From: Roseovarius sp. MMSF_3281
Lineage (GTDB): Bacteria > Pseudomonadota > Alphaproteobacteria > Rhodobacterales > Rhodobacteraceae
Reading direction: 5' to 3'
Length of the DNA stretch: 64,000 nucleotides
Assembly (NCBI RefSeq): GCF_030733685.1
Contig: NZ_JASHIM010000018.1
Span: forward strand, 30,750-94,749
This document shows, in pieces, positions 47,701 to 56,907 of the stretch (within the stretch, counting starts at the first letter, position 1; every line of letters begins with the position of its first letter). A model generated the notes under the pieces. That model saw only the letters and a list, made by a program, of their open reading frames with translations, did not search any database and was not told the DNA's origin. A program made the position numbers and the translations under genes.

Positions 47701-50700
47701 CCACACGGTCACCTTTGGGATCGCCTGTGTAGGCCGAGTTGATCACATCGCCCGAGGCGCTGCCCTCGACGATATAGTCCGGGGCAGGGATACCCATGGC
47801 CTCAAGCGCGGCGGGGTCGCTGACCTCAGAGGCCAAAACACCGATAAGGGTGATCGACTCTCCGTTCGGGAATTGCAGGATGGCGTCGCCCGTGCCGTCG
47901 CCATTGGTATCGGTGACGGTCACATCATCGGTATTAACCAACGCGCCGCCCGCATCGCTCAGGCCGGTCAGATCAAGCTGATCTTGGCCGTTGAATGTGC
48001 CATCGCCATTGTCGATGGGGGCCTCGAACCCGGTGATCGTGTCGTCGCCGTCACCATCGGCCAGAACGATGGTGTCATCGGCTCCGTCGCCCGCGCCGAT
48101 GTCAAAGACATCGTTGCCCGCGCCACCTTTAATCGTGTCTGCCCCAGCGCCGGTGCTGAAGGCGATTGTATCGTCGCCATCCGAGCCGACGATGTTGTCA
48201 TTGCCCGCGCCAAGCGTGACATTCTCGATATCCGCGAAGGTGGCCGTCGAGGCACCATCACTGATGGTTCCGCTTTCGGGGTCGCTCGCGTTGCCATGTT
48301 CCGTCAGGTCCACCGAAACATCGTCGGTGACTGCCGTGGCATCAAGGGTATCGCCAGTGGTTTCAGAGGTGCCCCAACCCTCGATGGTGTCATTGCCGAA
48401 GTCGTTTTCCAGCATGAAGAGGTCATCGCCCCCGCCACCGAACATGGAGTCGTCGTCCAATCCGCCTTCCAGGGTGTCGTTGCCATCACCCGTGGTCAGG
48501 GAGTCGTCGCCGGTGCCACCGATAACAAGGTCCGCACCACCATCGCCCCCCGAGGCCAGCGTGTCGTTTCCTGCTTGGCCGAGAAGCGTGTCGTTGCCCG
48601 ATGCACCATCGAGATAGTCGTCGCCATCCCCGCCGACCATGGAGTCGTTGCCAAGCCAGCCTTCGAGGCGGTCGTCACCGGCGTCACCGAACATCGTGTC
48701 GTCGCCCGTGCCACCGTAGACCGAGTCGTTCTCGGTCCCGCCATAAAGAAGGTCGTTGCCAGCGTTGCCAAAGACCTCGTCCTCGCCTGCGCCACCTGTC
48801 ACGGTGTCGGAGCCATCGCCGCCGCTCAGCGAGTCGTTGCCAGGGTCGCCGTTGATCGAGTCGTTGCCGCCTTCGCCGAAGATCGTGTCGGCATCATTGC
48901 CACCTTCCAGGGTATCTTCACCCAGACCACCCTGTATGCTGTCGTTGCCTGCGCCGCCGGAAACGCTGTCGTTGCCAGCTTCGCCAAGCAGGTCATCGTT
49001 GCCGCTATTGCCCAACAAAGTGTCATTGCCATCGCCGCCGCGTGCATTGTCGTCGCCCGCACCGGCATCGACCGTGTCCTTGCCAAGAGCGGCAATGATG
49101 GTGTCATTGCCGTCACCCGCAATAATGCTGTCGTCATTGGTGCCTGCCGCGTTATCGTTATTGTCGACAAGGTCGCCCTCAGGGTCGTCAACATACCCAA
49201 CACTGATGTAATCATCGCCAGAGGTCCCCTCGACGATGTAGTCACGACCGTCCGGGATGCCCATGGCGATCAACTCGTCGACGGAGTCCACCGATGCTGG
49301 TGTGACGCCGAGCAGGGTGATGTTTTCACCTCCCGGAAATGTCAGGACCGCGTTGCCAGAACCGTCATCCGTGACGGTCACATCCGCCGTTGTCACCGTC
49401 GTCGTGCCGCCGTCCGAGGTCAGGCCCGAAACATCCAATTGGTCTTGTCCGGTGAAGGTGCCGTCGCCATTGTCAACCGGCGCTTCGAAGCCCTGGACGG
49501 TATCGTTGCCCGAGCCATCGGCCAGAACAAGCGTATCGGTGCCACCGCCAAGCGTGATATTCTCGATCTCCGAGAAGGTTGCGCTATTACTCCCGTTCGA
49601 GACACTACCCGCCTCCGGGGCGGTGCTTGTCAGGTCGACGGTGGTGTTCTGCGTCTGGCCGCTGAGATCGAGCGTGTCGCCAGCAGTTTCCCCGGTTTCA
49701 CCGCCGATGATCGTATCGTTGCCGAAATCGTCGGACAAAAGAAACGTGTCGTCGGCATCGCCGCCTTGAAGGTTGTCCGCGCCGGTGCCGCCCTCGATGG
49801 TATCGCTTCCGTCGCCACCGAAAATCGTGTCCTGGCCTGTTTCACCGTCGATCAGGTCATTACCTGCACCGCCGTCGATACTATCGGCGCCTGCACCGGA
49901 ATAGATCGTGTCATTCCCGTCGCCCGCGACCACCACGTCATCGTTCGACGCGTCGGAATGATCGTTTGCGTCGATCATGTCGCCCTCGGGGTCCCCCGTG
50001 TAGGCGGTGTCGATCACATCGTTTCCAGCGGTGCCTTCGACGATGAAGTCGGGCGGCGTGGCCGTGGTTTCAATCGTGGCATAGCCGGTCGCCGTGTTGC
50101 CCGCGCTATCCACCGTCGAGTAGGTGAAATCGTTTGTGCCGACATCTCCGTCAGTCAGGATATCGACGGTCATGTCGGCATTGAGCGTGATCTGCTCACC
50201 CGAGGGCAGGGTAACTGTCTCCCCCACGTTAACCGCCACGTTGTTGATATGCGTGATCGTCAGCGCATTGCCGTCATGGTTGGTGTCGTTCGACAGAAGA
50301 TCATGCACCTGCGTGGTGTTCGGCCCCTGCGCAAGTTGGTCGCTTTCAGCGATCGAAACAGTCTGGATCGAGTCGCCCATGATCAGCACGTTGGAATCAT
50401 AGCTCGAGTCGCCGCCGTCCCCGATGCCGATACGGATATTGTTGGATTCCCCGGGATTCACCGGCGCGGTCAGCGACAGAACGACCGTACCGCCGTCCAT
50501 TTCGGTGTTGTAGGGATCGCTGCCCGCCGGGTTGTCGACATAGAGGTTCGAGGTGGCGGTATCGTTGATCGTGTCGATCGAAACATTCTGAGCCGATCCA
50601 TCGGCCAGCGTCAGCGGCGCATATTCGCCATTCACCCAGACGCCGAAGGCATCGTTCACGCCGCCGTTGACGTATTCTAGGTATTCCTCTGACGTGAAAA

Positions 50701-51094
50701 CGAACTGCATGGTCAGCAGGTCGTGCTCGGCGATGAAATCGGCCTCGAAGAATGCCCCGTCTTCCGTGGACTGGCCCGATACCGCATCGAGACCGGCATC
50801 GCCGTCCACTTCGCCTGCGCCATTGTGGTCAGTGCTGGTGTCGGCGGCGGTGTTGGTGTTCGAGGTGCCCGAGCTGTTGGTGAAATCGGTAGCGTTCCCC
50901 GTCGAGAGGATGACACCGGTATCCGATTGTGTGAGTTCCCCAAGTGTTGCCGTTCCGCCCGTGTATGTCCCCGAAGCGCTCGCGGCCCCCGTATAGGTGG
51001 CGTTGGTCACCGTGACGCCATTGCCGAAGATGGCATCCGCCATCTCCTGCGCTGTTGCTGTGGTGTCGACGTTCAACTCATTCGCTGTCGGCAT
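44756..51094 (-). CDS. Giant RTX protein: choice-of-anchor L, RTX blocks, C-terminal Hint domain
   Basis: A 2112-aa very acidic protein. Residues about 1-250 match a choice-of-anchor L domain (MQFVFTSEEYLEYV, NDAFGVWVNGEY); about 250-340 is an Ig-like segment. Then four large modules begin near residues 348, 618, 1105 and 1551, each with VEGTAGNDVIDTAYTGDPEGD-type openings, nonapeptide RTX repeats (GGxGxDxxx) and a beta domain with ETAGDTLD. Residues 1923-2112 are a Hint domain starting CFTPGTRILT and ending in HLMFDRHEVIYAEG...TESFHAGD. Type I secretion and Ca2+-dependent folding are expected; no signal peptide. ATG 51094 has GGAG upstream. Confidence 0.92.
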   Translation of the reverse strand: MPTANELNVDTTATAQEMADAIFGNGVTVTNATYTGAASASGTYTGGTATLGELTQSDTGVILSTGNATDFTNSSGTSNTNTAADTSTDHNGAGEVDGDAGLDAVSGQSTEDGAFFEADFIAEHDLLTMQFVFTSEEYLEYVNGGVNDAFGVWVNGEYAPLTLADGSAQNVSIDTINDTATSNLYVDNPAGSDPYNTEMDGGTVVLSLTAPVNPGESNNIRIGIGDGGDSSYDSNVLIMGDSIQTVSIAESDQLAQGPNTTQVHDLLSNDTNHDGNALTITHINNVAVNVGETVTLPSGEQITLNADMTVDILTDGDVGTNDFTYSTVDSAGNTATGYATIETTATPPDFIVEGTAGNDVIDTAYTGDPEGDMIDANDHSDASNDDVVVAGDGNDTIYSGAGADSIDGGAGNDLIDGETGQDTIFGGDGSDTIEGGTGADNLQGGDADDTFLLSDDFGNDTIIGGETGETAGDTLDLSGQTQNTTVDLTSTAPEAGSVSNGSNSATFSEIENITLGGGTDTLVLADGSGNDTVQGFEAPVDNGDGTFTGQDQLDVSGLTSDGGTTTVTTADVTVTDDGSGNAVLTFPGGENITLLGVTPASVDSVDELIAMGIPDGRDYIVEGTSGDDYISVGYVDDPEGDLVDNNDNAAGTNDDSIIAGDGNDTIIAALGKDTVDAGAGDDNARGGDGNDTLLGNSGNDDLLGEAGNDSVSGGAGNDSIQGGLGEDTLEGGNDADTIFGEGGNDSINGDPGNDSLSGGDGSDTVTGGAGEDEVFGNAGNDLLYGGTENDSVYGGTGDDTMFGDAGDDRLEGWLGNDSMVGGDGDDYLDGASGNDTLLGQAGNDTLASGGDGGADLVIGGTGDDSLTTGDGNDTLEGGLDDDSMFGGGGDDLFMLENDFGNDTIEGWGTSETTGDTLDATAVTDDVSVDLTEHGNASDPESGTISDGASTATFADIENVTLGAGNDNIVGSDGDDTIAFSTGAGADTIKGGAGNDVFDIGAGDGADDTIVLADGDGDDTITGFEAPIDNGDGTFNGQDQLDLTGLSDAGGALVNTDDVTVTDTNGDGTGDAILQFPNGESITLIGVLASEVSDPAALEAMGIPAPDYIVEGSASGDVINSAYTGDPKGDRVDAVDNLTGDNDDSILAGAGNDTISAGFGNDSIDAGTGNDRVFGEDGNDTVLAGDGDDTVFGEDGNDNLSGGADNDSMLGGTGDDILLGETGNDTLRGEAGNDTIIGGDGDDSAHGGNGDDSMSGGAGDDELHGWYGNDTIDGGAGNDYIDADLGEDLASGGDGNDTIMGGYSVEGDTLQGEAGNDSIDGQAGNDLIEGGTGDDTLLGSTGDDTFTLTDSFGNDTITGGETDETAGDRLDATTVTADTTLDLTAGIASDPESGTLSDGTSTAGFSEIENIALGKGNDSVIGSSGDDTVSTGAGADTVDGGAGNDTFDIGAGDGDDDTVVLEDGDGDDTVSGFEGPIGNGDGTFTGQDQIDASGLTDADGNPVLVSDVTVTDDGSGNAVLNFPNGETITLIGVAPSEVTDHDALAAMGIAQSDYIVDGTAGNDVIDTSYAGDPDGDFIDNLDSQSNGNDDSVDAGAGNDTILAGDGNDSIEAGIGDDSVSGGAGDDEIFGFEGNDTVDGGAGDDFINTRTSPGTGLPDEEYNSGGVLDYAADTDPHNDRDSVIGGDGNDTILSGDDNDTVAGGLGADSVDAGFDDDTVTGDAGNDTLEGNEGEDTIDGGTGDDVIYGELSPSNPDYAGYSFYELENDGSDAAPTNNEDSLIGGDGNDSIYGQDDNDTLLGGSGDDLLDGGIDADSLDGGVGSDVVIGGAGNDTITAAQGDTVTGGDGDDYFTIADLGEAGNDSISITGGEGEETNGDTLFLGPDYRQDDLTFTNTDDDSGGLSGNFTMSDGTVVNFSEIENIICFTPGTRILTAHGERAIEDLREGNMVVTRDHGLRPIRWIGKRTVPGMGRFAPVRVGVNALEGAREGLLVSPQHRILFTGYRAELLFGEPEVLVPAKHLIDGRDVVQKDVDEVTYIHLMFDRHEVIYAEGIATESFHAGDAGLGAVDEAAREELFEIFPELRSAPYRHGKTVRTCLKAHEAKLIKGMGFYS

Positions 51095-51282
51095 TACTCA
51101 CACTCCACTCTTCGGCCCGCTGTCCATTCCTGGTTGGTGAGACATTGCGTCGCTCAATTTTTCCCGATGGCTTTGGTACAGGCACACCACGTCCCTTGAT
51201 GATCACCTAACCAACGTCTGCGGCGGCAATTCGGAGCAAACCTGACAATGCTGTGGCCAATTACTCGCCTGACGGGTATCAA
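51095..51282. other. Gap between the two RTX-Hint genes
   Basis: About 190 bases between the stop of the upstream RTX-Hint gene and the start of the larger one. It contains GGAG before ATG 51094 but no T-tailed hairpin, so read-through between the tandem genes is possible. No other feature recognised. Confidence 0.4.
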
Positions 51283-54117
51283 TCAGGCCGCAACGGCGAG
51301 ATTGTCCTCGGATGCAAACAAGAGTCGGGCTTCATGGGCTTTCAGGCACATACGCGCGGTCTTGCCGTAGGTGGCCGGATCATTTCGCAATTGCGGAAAT
51401 GTGGTAAACATTTCTTCGCGCGCCGCGTCGGAAATGGCGGCGATGCCAACGTCCCCCGCGTGGAAGCTTTCGGTGGCCGCACCTTCGGCATAAACCACCT
51501 CGTGGCGGTCGAACATCATGTGGAAATAGCTGACCAAGGGGCGTTCCACGATACGCACATCGAGACCATCGACAAGATGCTTGGCGGCGACAAGAACCTC
51601 GTCATGGCCAAAAAGCAGCTCCGCCTTGTACCCGGTGAACAAAACCCGGTGCTGAGGCGAGACCAGAAGCGGTCGCCGCGCGCCCTCCAGGACGGTTGAG
51701 TTGATGGCGACAGGCGCGAATTTTCCGCGCCCCTCGACGGTGCTGTGCCCGATCCAGCGGATGGGCTGATAACCGTGGTCGCGGGTCATCACCATGTCGC
51801 CTTGACGCAGGGTTTCGATCGCGCGTTCACCCCGGTTCGTCAAAATTTGCGTGCCGGGGGTGAAGCAGATGATATTCTCGATTTCACTGAAGCTCACCGC
51901 TGTGCCATCGGCCATGGTGAAATTGCCCGAAAGCCCGCCAGCCTCGTCATCGGTATTGGTGAAGGTGATGTCGTCCCACGTTTGGTCCGGGGTCAGTTGC
52001 AGGGTATCGCCACCGGTTTCGGCACCTTCGCCACCCACGATGGTAATGGTCCCGGCTCCGGCCTCGCCAAGATCGCCCAGCACGAAAAGATCGTCGCCAT
52101 CGCCGCCATAGGCCACATCGCCTTCGGCCAGGTACATTTCGTCATCGCCAAGTCCGCCATACAGGCTGTCGGCCCCGGTCCCGCCATCAATGATATCGTT
52201 TCCGCCGTTGCCGAAGACAACGTCGTCGCCCGCACCGGCGCTGATGCTGTCGTTACCGGCAGAGCCGCCGCTTGGCGGCGGGCCGATGACAAGGCTGCTG
52301 TCGGCAAGATCCTCGGTGGTGCCGCCGGGCGTGGTGATTTGCCCGGAAATCACCTCGTCGCCAAGGTTCTCCCAATGGCGCACCTCGATGGTGTAGACCC
52401 GTCCCGCTTCCAACTCCACCTCGCCTGAACGGCTGGTCGCGCCCTGGTGGAAATCGTTGTCCATGAAGCTATCCGTGCCGCCACCCTGGTTGGTGAAGGT
52501 CAGGGGGGTGCCGTTCTCATCGAGAATACGGATTGTCGACCCATCGTCCGAGGTGGTCGAGAAGGTGTATGTCCCATCTTCCGAGGGCAAAAACTGCGAG
52601 GTGTAGATCACCCCGAAATCGTCGGGATCGCCCGAGGTGCCGCGCGCTTCGTTCGCGAGGGTGGTCGAGTCGAATTCGTCGGTCTGGCCGCTGGCGATCA
52701 GCGTCCCATTTTCGATATCGAAGGCTTGGTCATTGGCGCTGCCGAAGTTGTAGTCGTAGACCTGATACTCCCATTGCCCGGCCTCGGGCACATCGTCGCC
52801 ATGGATCGTATCGTCGCCCGCGCCGCCCTCGACAGTGTCCGCGCCTGCCTCGGCATAAATCAGGTCATCGCCGTCGCCACCGTCGATGACGTCGTCGCCG
52901 GGCTGGCCCGCCCCGACCATCCAGTCGGCATCAAGCCGCTCGGAGGCGATCAGGGAGGCGTCATTGTTGACCGAGTCCAGCGAAATGGACTCGATCGGCT
53001 GACTGGTCAGCAGGGCGTTGTCAGCGTTGTCGCTCAACTCGGGTAGCATGAACAGATCGCCGTTGGTGGTCTGGATCACCACCGCCGTGAAACCGCCCGA
53101 CGTGCCGTCGGTGAAGGTTACCGTGGCATTGTACACAAGGCCTGAATCAATCTGGTAAGTGGTGCCGTCGATGACCATGTTTTCCGGCGTCGCGCCATTG
53201 TCGTCGTCTTCGACAGCGCCGTCCCCGTCCGTGTCGAAGGTCTCGGCATTCAGGATATTCTGGTAAAGTTCGGCCCCCGGCCCGCCATAGGTGCCGATCA
53301 GGTCGTCAGCGTCTTCCGAGGCGGTATTCAATTCCGCCGTGTCCACATCCGCCGCCGAGCCGAGCCCGATAACTGTGAAATTGCTGCCGACGGTATTGCT
53401 TGCGCCGACATTGGCCCCTTCCTGCGGGTCGCTGTCGCCCCAAAGCGTATCATTGCCCGCGCCGCCCAACAGCGTATCGTTGCCCGACCCGCCATAAATC
53501 AGATCGTCCTCCAACCCCGCCAGGACACTGTCGTCGCCGCCAGATGCAAAGATCGTGTCCTGATTGCCGCCAGCCCCGGTGCCGTCCCCGCCATCGGCCA
53601 CATCGCCCTCGGGATCGTCGGTATATGATCCGTCGATGGTGTCGTCGCCGGAGGTTCCGCTGACCTCCAGGTCGGTGTAATCCTGCGCCGAAAACACCGG
53701 ATCGCCGCTGTTCACGTCCGGGTTGCTGTCGTAATCGACGACCTCGTAGGTCCGTCCGTCGATCAGGGGAACCTCCGACAGCAGGTAATCACCGGCCGCC
53801 GCGCCATTCTCGACATCGAATTCGATGACTTCGAATTCGAGGCCGGTGACCGTATCCCGCAACGTCCAGGCGAGTTCCGCATCGACATTCGACCCGGTCG
53901 AGGTATCGCCGCCGATCGACACATCGGCCGTTGCGGATTCATTGCCCGAATCGTCGTCGTCCAGTGTCAGGCCCTGAATGCCAGGCTCATTGTCGGTGAT
54001 CGTCGCGGTGCCTTCGGCGCTCTGTGGGCCGTTCCAGACAAACGTATTTCCCGTGCCCGTGGGAATGGCGTCGCCACCGGGATCGAAATCGTAAAATTTC
54101 ACTGTATAGGTTGGCAT
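51283..54117 (-). CDS. RTX-PA14-Hint secreted protein
   Basis: A 944-aa acidic protein, tandem paralogue of the next gene. Its N-terminal ~150 residues form a probable beta domain (TVKFYDFDPGGDAIPTG). RTX repeats follow (about 155-230 and 410-450), then a PA14-like domain (about 455-620: FLPSEDGTYTFSTTSDDGS, ENGTPLTF, GRVYTIEVRHWEN), more RTX repeats (about 650-690) and a Hint domain at 751-944 starting CFTPGTQILT. PA14 domains often bind sugars, suggesting a glycan-directed adhesin or enzyme. The tail EDNLAVAA fits a type I secretion signal region. ATG 54117 has GGAG upstream. Confidence 0.9.
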   Translation of the reverse strand: MPTYTVKFYDFDPGGDAIPTGTGNTFVWNGPQSAEGTATITDNEPGIQGLTLDDDDSGNESATADVSIGGDTSTGSNVDAELAWTLRDTVTGLEFEVIEFDVENGAAAGDYLLSEVPLIDGRTYEVVDYDSNPDVNSGDPVFSAQDYTDLEVSGTSGDDTIDGSYTDDPEGDVADGGDGTGAGGNQDTIFASGGDDSVLAGLEDDLIYGGSGNDTLLGGAGNDTLWGDSDPQEGANVGASNTVGSNFTVIGLGSAADVDTAELNTASEDADDLIGTYGGPGAELYQNILNAETFDTDGDGAVEDDDNGATPENMVIDGTTYQIDSGLVYNATVTFTDGTSGGFTAVVIQTTNGDLFMLPELSDNADNALLTSQPIESISLDSVNNDASLIASERLDADWMVGAGQPGDDVIDGGDGDDLIYAEAGADTVEGGAGDDTIHGDDVPEAGQWEYQVYDYNFGSANDQAFDIENGTLIASGQTDEFDSTTLANEARGTSGDPDDFGVIYTSQFLPSEDGTYTFSTTSDDGSTIRILDENGTPLTFTNQGGGTDSFMDNDFHQGATSRSGEVELEAGRVYTIEVRHWENLGDEVISGQITTPGGTTEDLADSSLVIGPPPSGGSAGNDSISAGAGDDVVFGNGGNDIIDGGTGADSLYGGLGDDEMYLAEGDVAYGGDGDDLFVLGDLGEAGAGTITIVGGEGAETGGDTLQLTPDQTWDDITFTNTDDEAGGLSGNFTMADGTAVSFSEIENIICFTPGTQILTNRGERAIETLRQGDMVMTRDHGYQPIRWIGHSTVEGRGKFAPVAINSTVLEGARRPLLVSPQHRVLFTGYKAELLFGHDEVLVAAKHLVDGLDVRIVERPLVSYFHMMFDRHEVVYAEGAATESFHAGDVGIAAISDAAREEMFTTFPQLRNDPATYGKTARMCLKAHEARLLFASEDNLAVAA

Positions 54118-54290
54118 GTCGCCTGCTCCGTTTCCTCAGTGCTGGGCGGTGATCTGGGGCACTTGGCTTGGCAGGGCCGATTCAAAAGACAACACCGCCG
54201 TTTCCAAGGTGGATACAAACTGTTCGTGGCCTCAAAACGCAGCGTTCAAGGCAAAATTTTGGCCAATTGAGGCGGAAATCGGGCGCGCGA

Positions 54291-55484
54291 TCAGGTTACG
54301 GCAGACCTGTGCCGATACTTGTCGTCATCCCACAGCTTTTGAGCCATGACCTTAGTGATCACCGCGATGGCGCGATCAATGTCGCCTTCATCCAGATAAA
54401 GTGGCGTGATGCCGAACCGCATGATGTCGGGCGCGCGAAAATCGCCGATGACCCCATGGGCGATACAGGCCTGCATTGCCTCATAGCCATGTTCGAAGCG
54501 GAACGACACCTGGCTGCCGCGCTGATCGGGATCGCGCGGTGAGGCGAGAGTGAGCATGGGGCAGGCGGCCTCGACGCCTGCGATGAGCCGCTCTGACAAG
54601 GCCTGCGCGCGGGCATAGACCTGTGCCATCTCGATCCCGTCCCAGATATCCAGGGCTGCTTCAAGGCTCGCCATGGCCAGAACAGGGGGCGTGCCCACCC
54701 GCATCCGCGCCACCCCAGGCGCGGCGCGGTAGGTTCGTTCGAATTCGAAAGGGGCGGCATGACCCAGCCATCCCGAAAGCGCTGGGGCCGTGGCTTCGGT
54801 ATGGCGCGGGGCGACATAAACGAACGCGGGCGCGCCGGGGCCGCCGTTCAGAAACTTATAGGTGCAGCCCACGGCGAAATCCGCCTGCCCCCCGGCCACG
54901 TCCACCGGTAGCGCACCTGCGCTATGGGCCAAGTCCCAGATCGCCAAAGACCCGGTTTCATGGGCTTTTCGCGTCAGCCGCGCCATATCGTGGCGGCGTC
55001 CGGTGCGATAATCCACTTCGGTTAGCATCAGAACGGCCACCTCGTCGGTGATAGAGTTCTCGACCTCCTCGGGGGGCACGCAGCGCAATTCATGGGTCTG
55101 GCCAAGCGTCTTGATCAGCCCCTCGGCCATGTAGAGGTCAGTGGGGAAATTGCCGGTATCCGACAGGATGACCCGGCGGTCGGGGCGTAAGGACAGGGCG
55201 GCGGCCAACGCCTGATAAACCTTGATCGACAGTGTGTCGCCCAGCATGACATGGCCTTCCTCGGCCCCGATCAACCGCCCGATACGGTCGCCCAGAACCC
55301 CCGGTTGTGCCATCCACCCGGCCTTGTTCCAGCCGGTGATCAGCATTTCGCCCCATTCGTCTTGCATGACCTGCGCCATCCGGTCGGTGGCCGCAACGGG
55401 CAGGGGGCCAAGTGAATTGCCATCCAGATAGGTGACGCCCTCGGGCAGATGGAAGCGGCTTTTGATGGAGGTGAAATCGACCAT
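54291..55484 (-). CDS. kynU: Kynureninase
   Basis: A 397-aa PLP enzyme that cleaves kynurenine or 3-hydroxykynurenine to anthranilates and alanine. The Schiff-base lysine is K210 in GCTYKFLNGG; the N-terminus YLDGNSLGPLP and WDLAHSAGALPVD are family signatures. ATG 55484 is preferred over a TTG six bases upstream; AAAGG precedes it. kynA/kynB are not adjacent. It is the last gene of clearly high-GC, host-like composition before the IS region. Confidence 0.94.
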   Translation of the reverse strand: MVDFTSIKSRFHLPEGVTYLDGNSLGPLPVAATDRMAQVMQDEWGEMLITGWNKAGWMAQPGVLGDRIGRLIGAEEGHVMLGDTLSIKVYQALAAALSLRPDRRVILSDTGNFPTDLYMAEGLIKTLGQTHELRCVPPEEVENSITDEVAVLMLTEVDYRTGRRHDMARLTRKAHETGSLAIWDLAHSAGALPVDVAGGQADFAVGCTYKFLNGGPGAPAFVYVAPRHTEATAPALSGWLGHAAPFEFERTYRAAPGVARMRVGTPPVLAMASLEAALDIWDGIEMAQVYARAQALSERLIAGVEAACPMLTLASPRDPDQRGSQVSFRFEHGYEAMQACIAHGVIGDFRAPDIMRFGITPLYLDEGDIDRAIAVITKVMAQKLWDDDKYRHRSAVT

Positions 55485-55866
55485 GGTCAACCTTTCGCGG
55501 CGATTCGAGGCAACCCTTAGTTAATAGCAAAAAATCCTAGGTTGCATCGCATTTGCCCGATGGCTGCTGTGCGAGGAGCTACAGACCGCGCGTATCGCCC
55601 ACGCTGGTCCCTTGCGGATGCGGGCGGTGACCGGATGTTGCGCTTGCTGGCAAGCGGGGCCTCTGGCGAGAGAACTGTCAAGAGCTAAAAGCTATATAGA
55701 TCATAGTATTACACTCTCGATTATTTCTGATATCCATCACTTTATCCACACGGTAGTTGCAGACTGGATCATAACTTTGGCACTTTAATCTAATAAGCTG
55801 ATGAACTGGCCACCATTTCGACCCGACGCCTTGGGTTAATTAAGGAGGCTTAAGTATTACCTTAAG
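55485..55866. other. Gap between kynU and IS remnants
   Basis: No gene recognised. Composition changes here from GC-rich to AT-rich (from about 55680, with AGCTATATAGATCATAG and TTAATTAAGG). It probably contains the kynU promoter near its left end and the decayed left end of the IS3-family element near its right end; no clear terminal repeat could be defined. Confidence 0.4.
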
Positions 55867-56240
55867 CATGTACATAAGGCTGAAATAGAAATCACCGCCG
55901 ATGGCGGTCGTCGTCGGCGCTGGTCCACGGCGGATAAGCTGCGGATCGTGTAAGAGACGCTTTATGACGGCGAGAGCATTTCTGCCGTTGCTCGTCGTAA
56001 TGGCGTGGCCCCCAATCTGCTGTATCATTGGCGCAAACTGATGCTTGAAGGGGGCAGTATCGCCGTGACAGGGGATAACAGCGTGACCGGCAACAAGACC
56101 GTTTGTGAGATGGAAGCCGCATCCGCGAACTGGAACGTCAACTTGGGCGAAAGACGCTTGAGGTGGAGATCCTGAAGGAAGCACTCGACAAGTCGCGCTC
56201 AAAAAAACGACCTTGCTTGCGCAGTCGTTCAAACCGGATG
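55867..56240 (+). pseudogene. IS3-family transposase OrfA remnant
   Basis: Translation gives HKAEIEITADGGRRRRWST, then ADKLRIV, a TAA where relatives have Glu, then ETLYDGESISAVARRNGVAP and NLLYHWRKLMLEGGS. After a frame change near 56118 it continues RELERQLGRKTLEVEILKEA and LDKSRSKK, matching IS3-family (IS2/IS911-type) OrfA with its leucine-zipper end. An in-frame stop plus a frameshift show it is dead. Its continuation (LAQSFKPDG) is cut by the IS110-type element and resumes at 57160. Confidence 0.8.
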
Positions 56241-56242
56241 GG

Positions 56243-56257
56243 GTGGATAGCTCCTGC
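56243..56257 (+). repeat. Left (sub)terminal inverted repeat of the IS110 element
   Basis: GTGGATAGCTCCTGC is the perfect reverse complement of 57141-57155. Confidence 0.85.
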
Positions 56258-56322
56258 TCCACCCGGCGTAGCAATGCGCCATACTGCAGTTGTTATAGAC
56301 TGCTTATGAGAGGAGCTACCCA

Positions 56323-56907
56323 ATGCAGGTTACAACAGTCGGCCTCGATTTGGCCAAAAACCTCTTTCAGGTCCACGGCATCAGCGAGAATGGCGATGTT
56401 GTTTTCAACCAAGCTCTGCGACGAGCGCAATTGATCGCATTCTTTGAGAAACTTCCACCCTGCCTGGTCGGAATGGAAGCTTGCGGTTCCAGCCACCACT
56501 GGGCACGACAACTGAGCAAGCTGGGCCATGATGTGCGTCTGATACCAGCGATGTATGTGAAGCCATATGTGAAGTGGGGTAAATCCGATGCGGTTGATGC
56601 TGCAGCCATCTGCGAAGCGGTGACGCGTCCGACAATGCGTTTTGTCGCAATAAAATCTGAAGAGCAGCAAGGCGTCTTGTTTCTCCACCGCGCCCGCGAT
56701 CTGATCGTCAGGCAGAGAACGCAGCTCAGCAATATGCTGCGAGGTTTGCTGTCCGAGTTTGGCATAGTGATTGCACAAGGGGTTGGCAGCGCGATCAAGT
56801 TCGCGAAGCCCGTTCGTCTTGCCACTGTAGCAATGGCGAACAAGACAGCGCGGATTATCTGGGCAGTCTTGACCAAGAATGAATATTACAGACCGCGCAC
56901 TGCGTAA
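56323..56907 (+). pseudogene. IS110-family transposase with internal deletion
   Basis: The 194-aa frame keeps the N-terminal DEDD/RuvC-like half: GLDLAKNLFQVHG, GMEACGSSHHWAR and KSDAVDAAAICEA are the acidic-site regions. Around residue 165 it jumps (AIKFAKPVRLATVAMANKTA) straight to the family C-terminus RIIWAVLTKNEYYR. Full-length relatives are about 340 aa, so the central region with the Transposase_20 serine domain is missing, without breaking the frame. It cannot be active alone. Confidence 0.85.

Noticed and set aside
47360..50680. 1106-codon plus-strand frame opposite the giant RTX gene
   Set aside because: Mirror of the regular RTX repeats; the translation is a Val/Ile/Ala repetition without domain logic.
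44756..51094. Short tandem DNA repeats that could look like a CRISPR or VNTR array
   Set aside because: They encode the GGxGxDxxx RTX nonapeptides in frame; no constant repeat with unique spacers and no cas genes.
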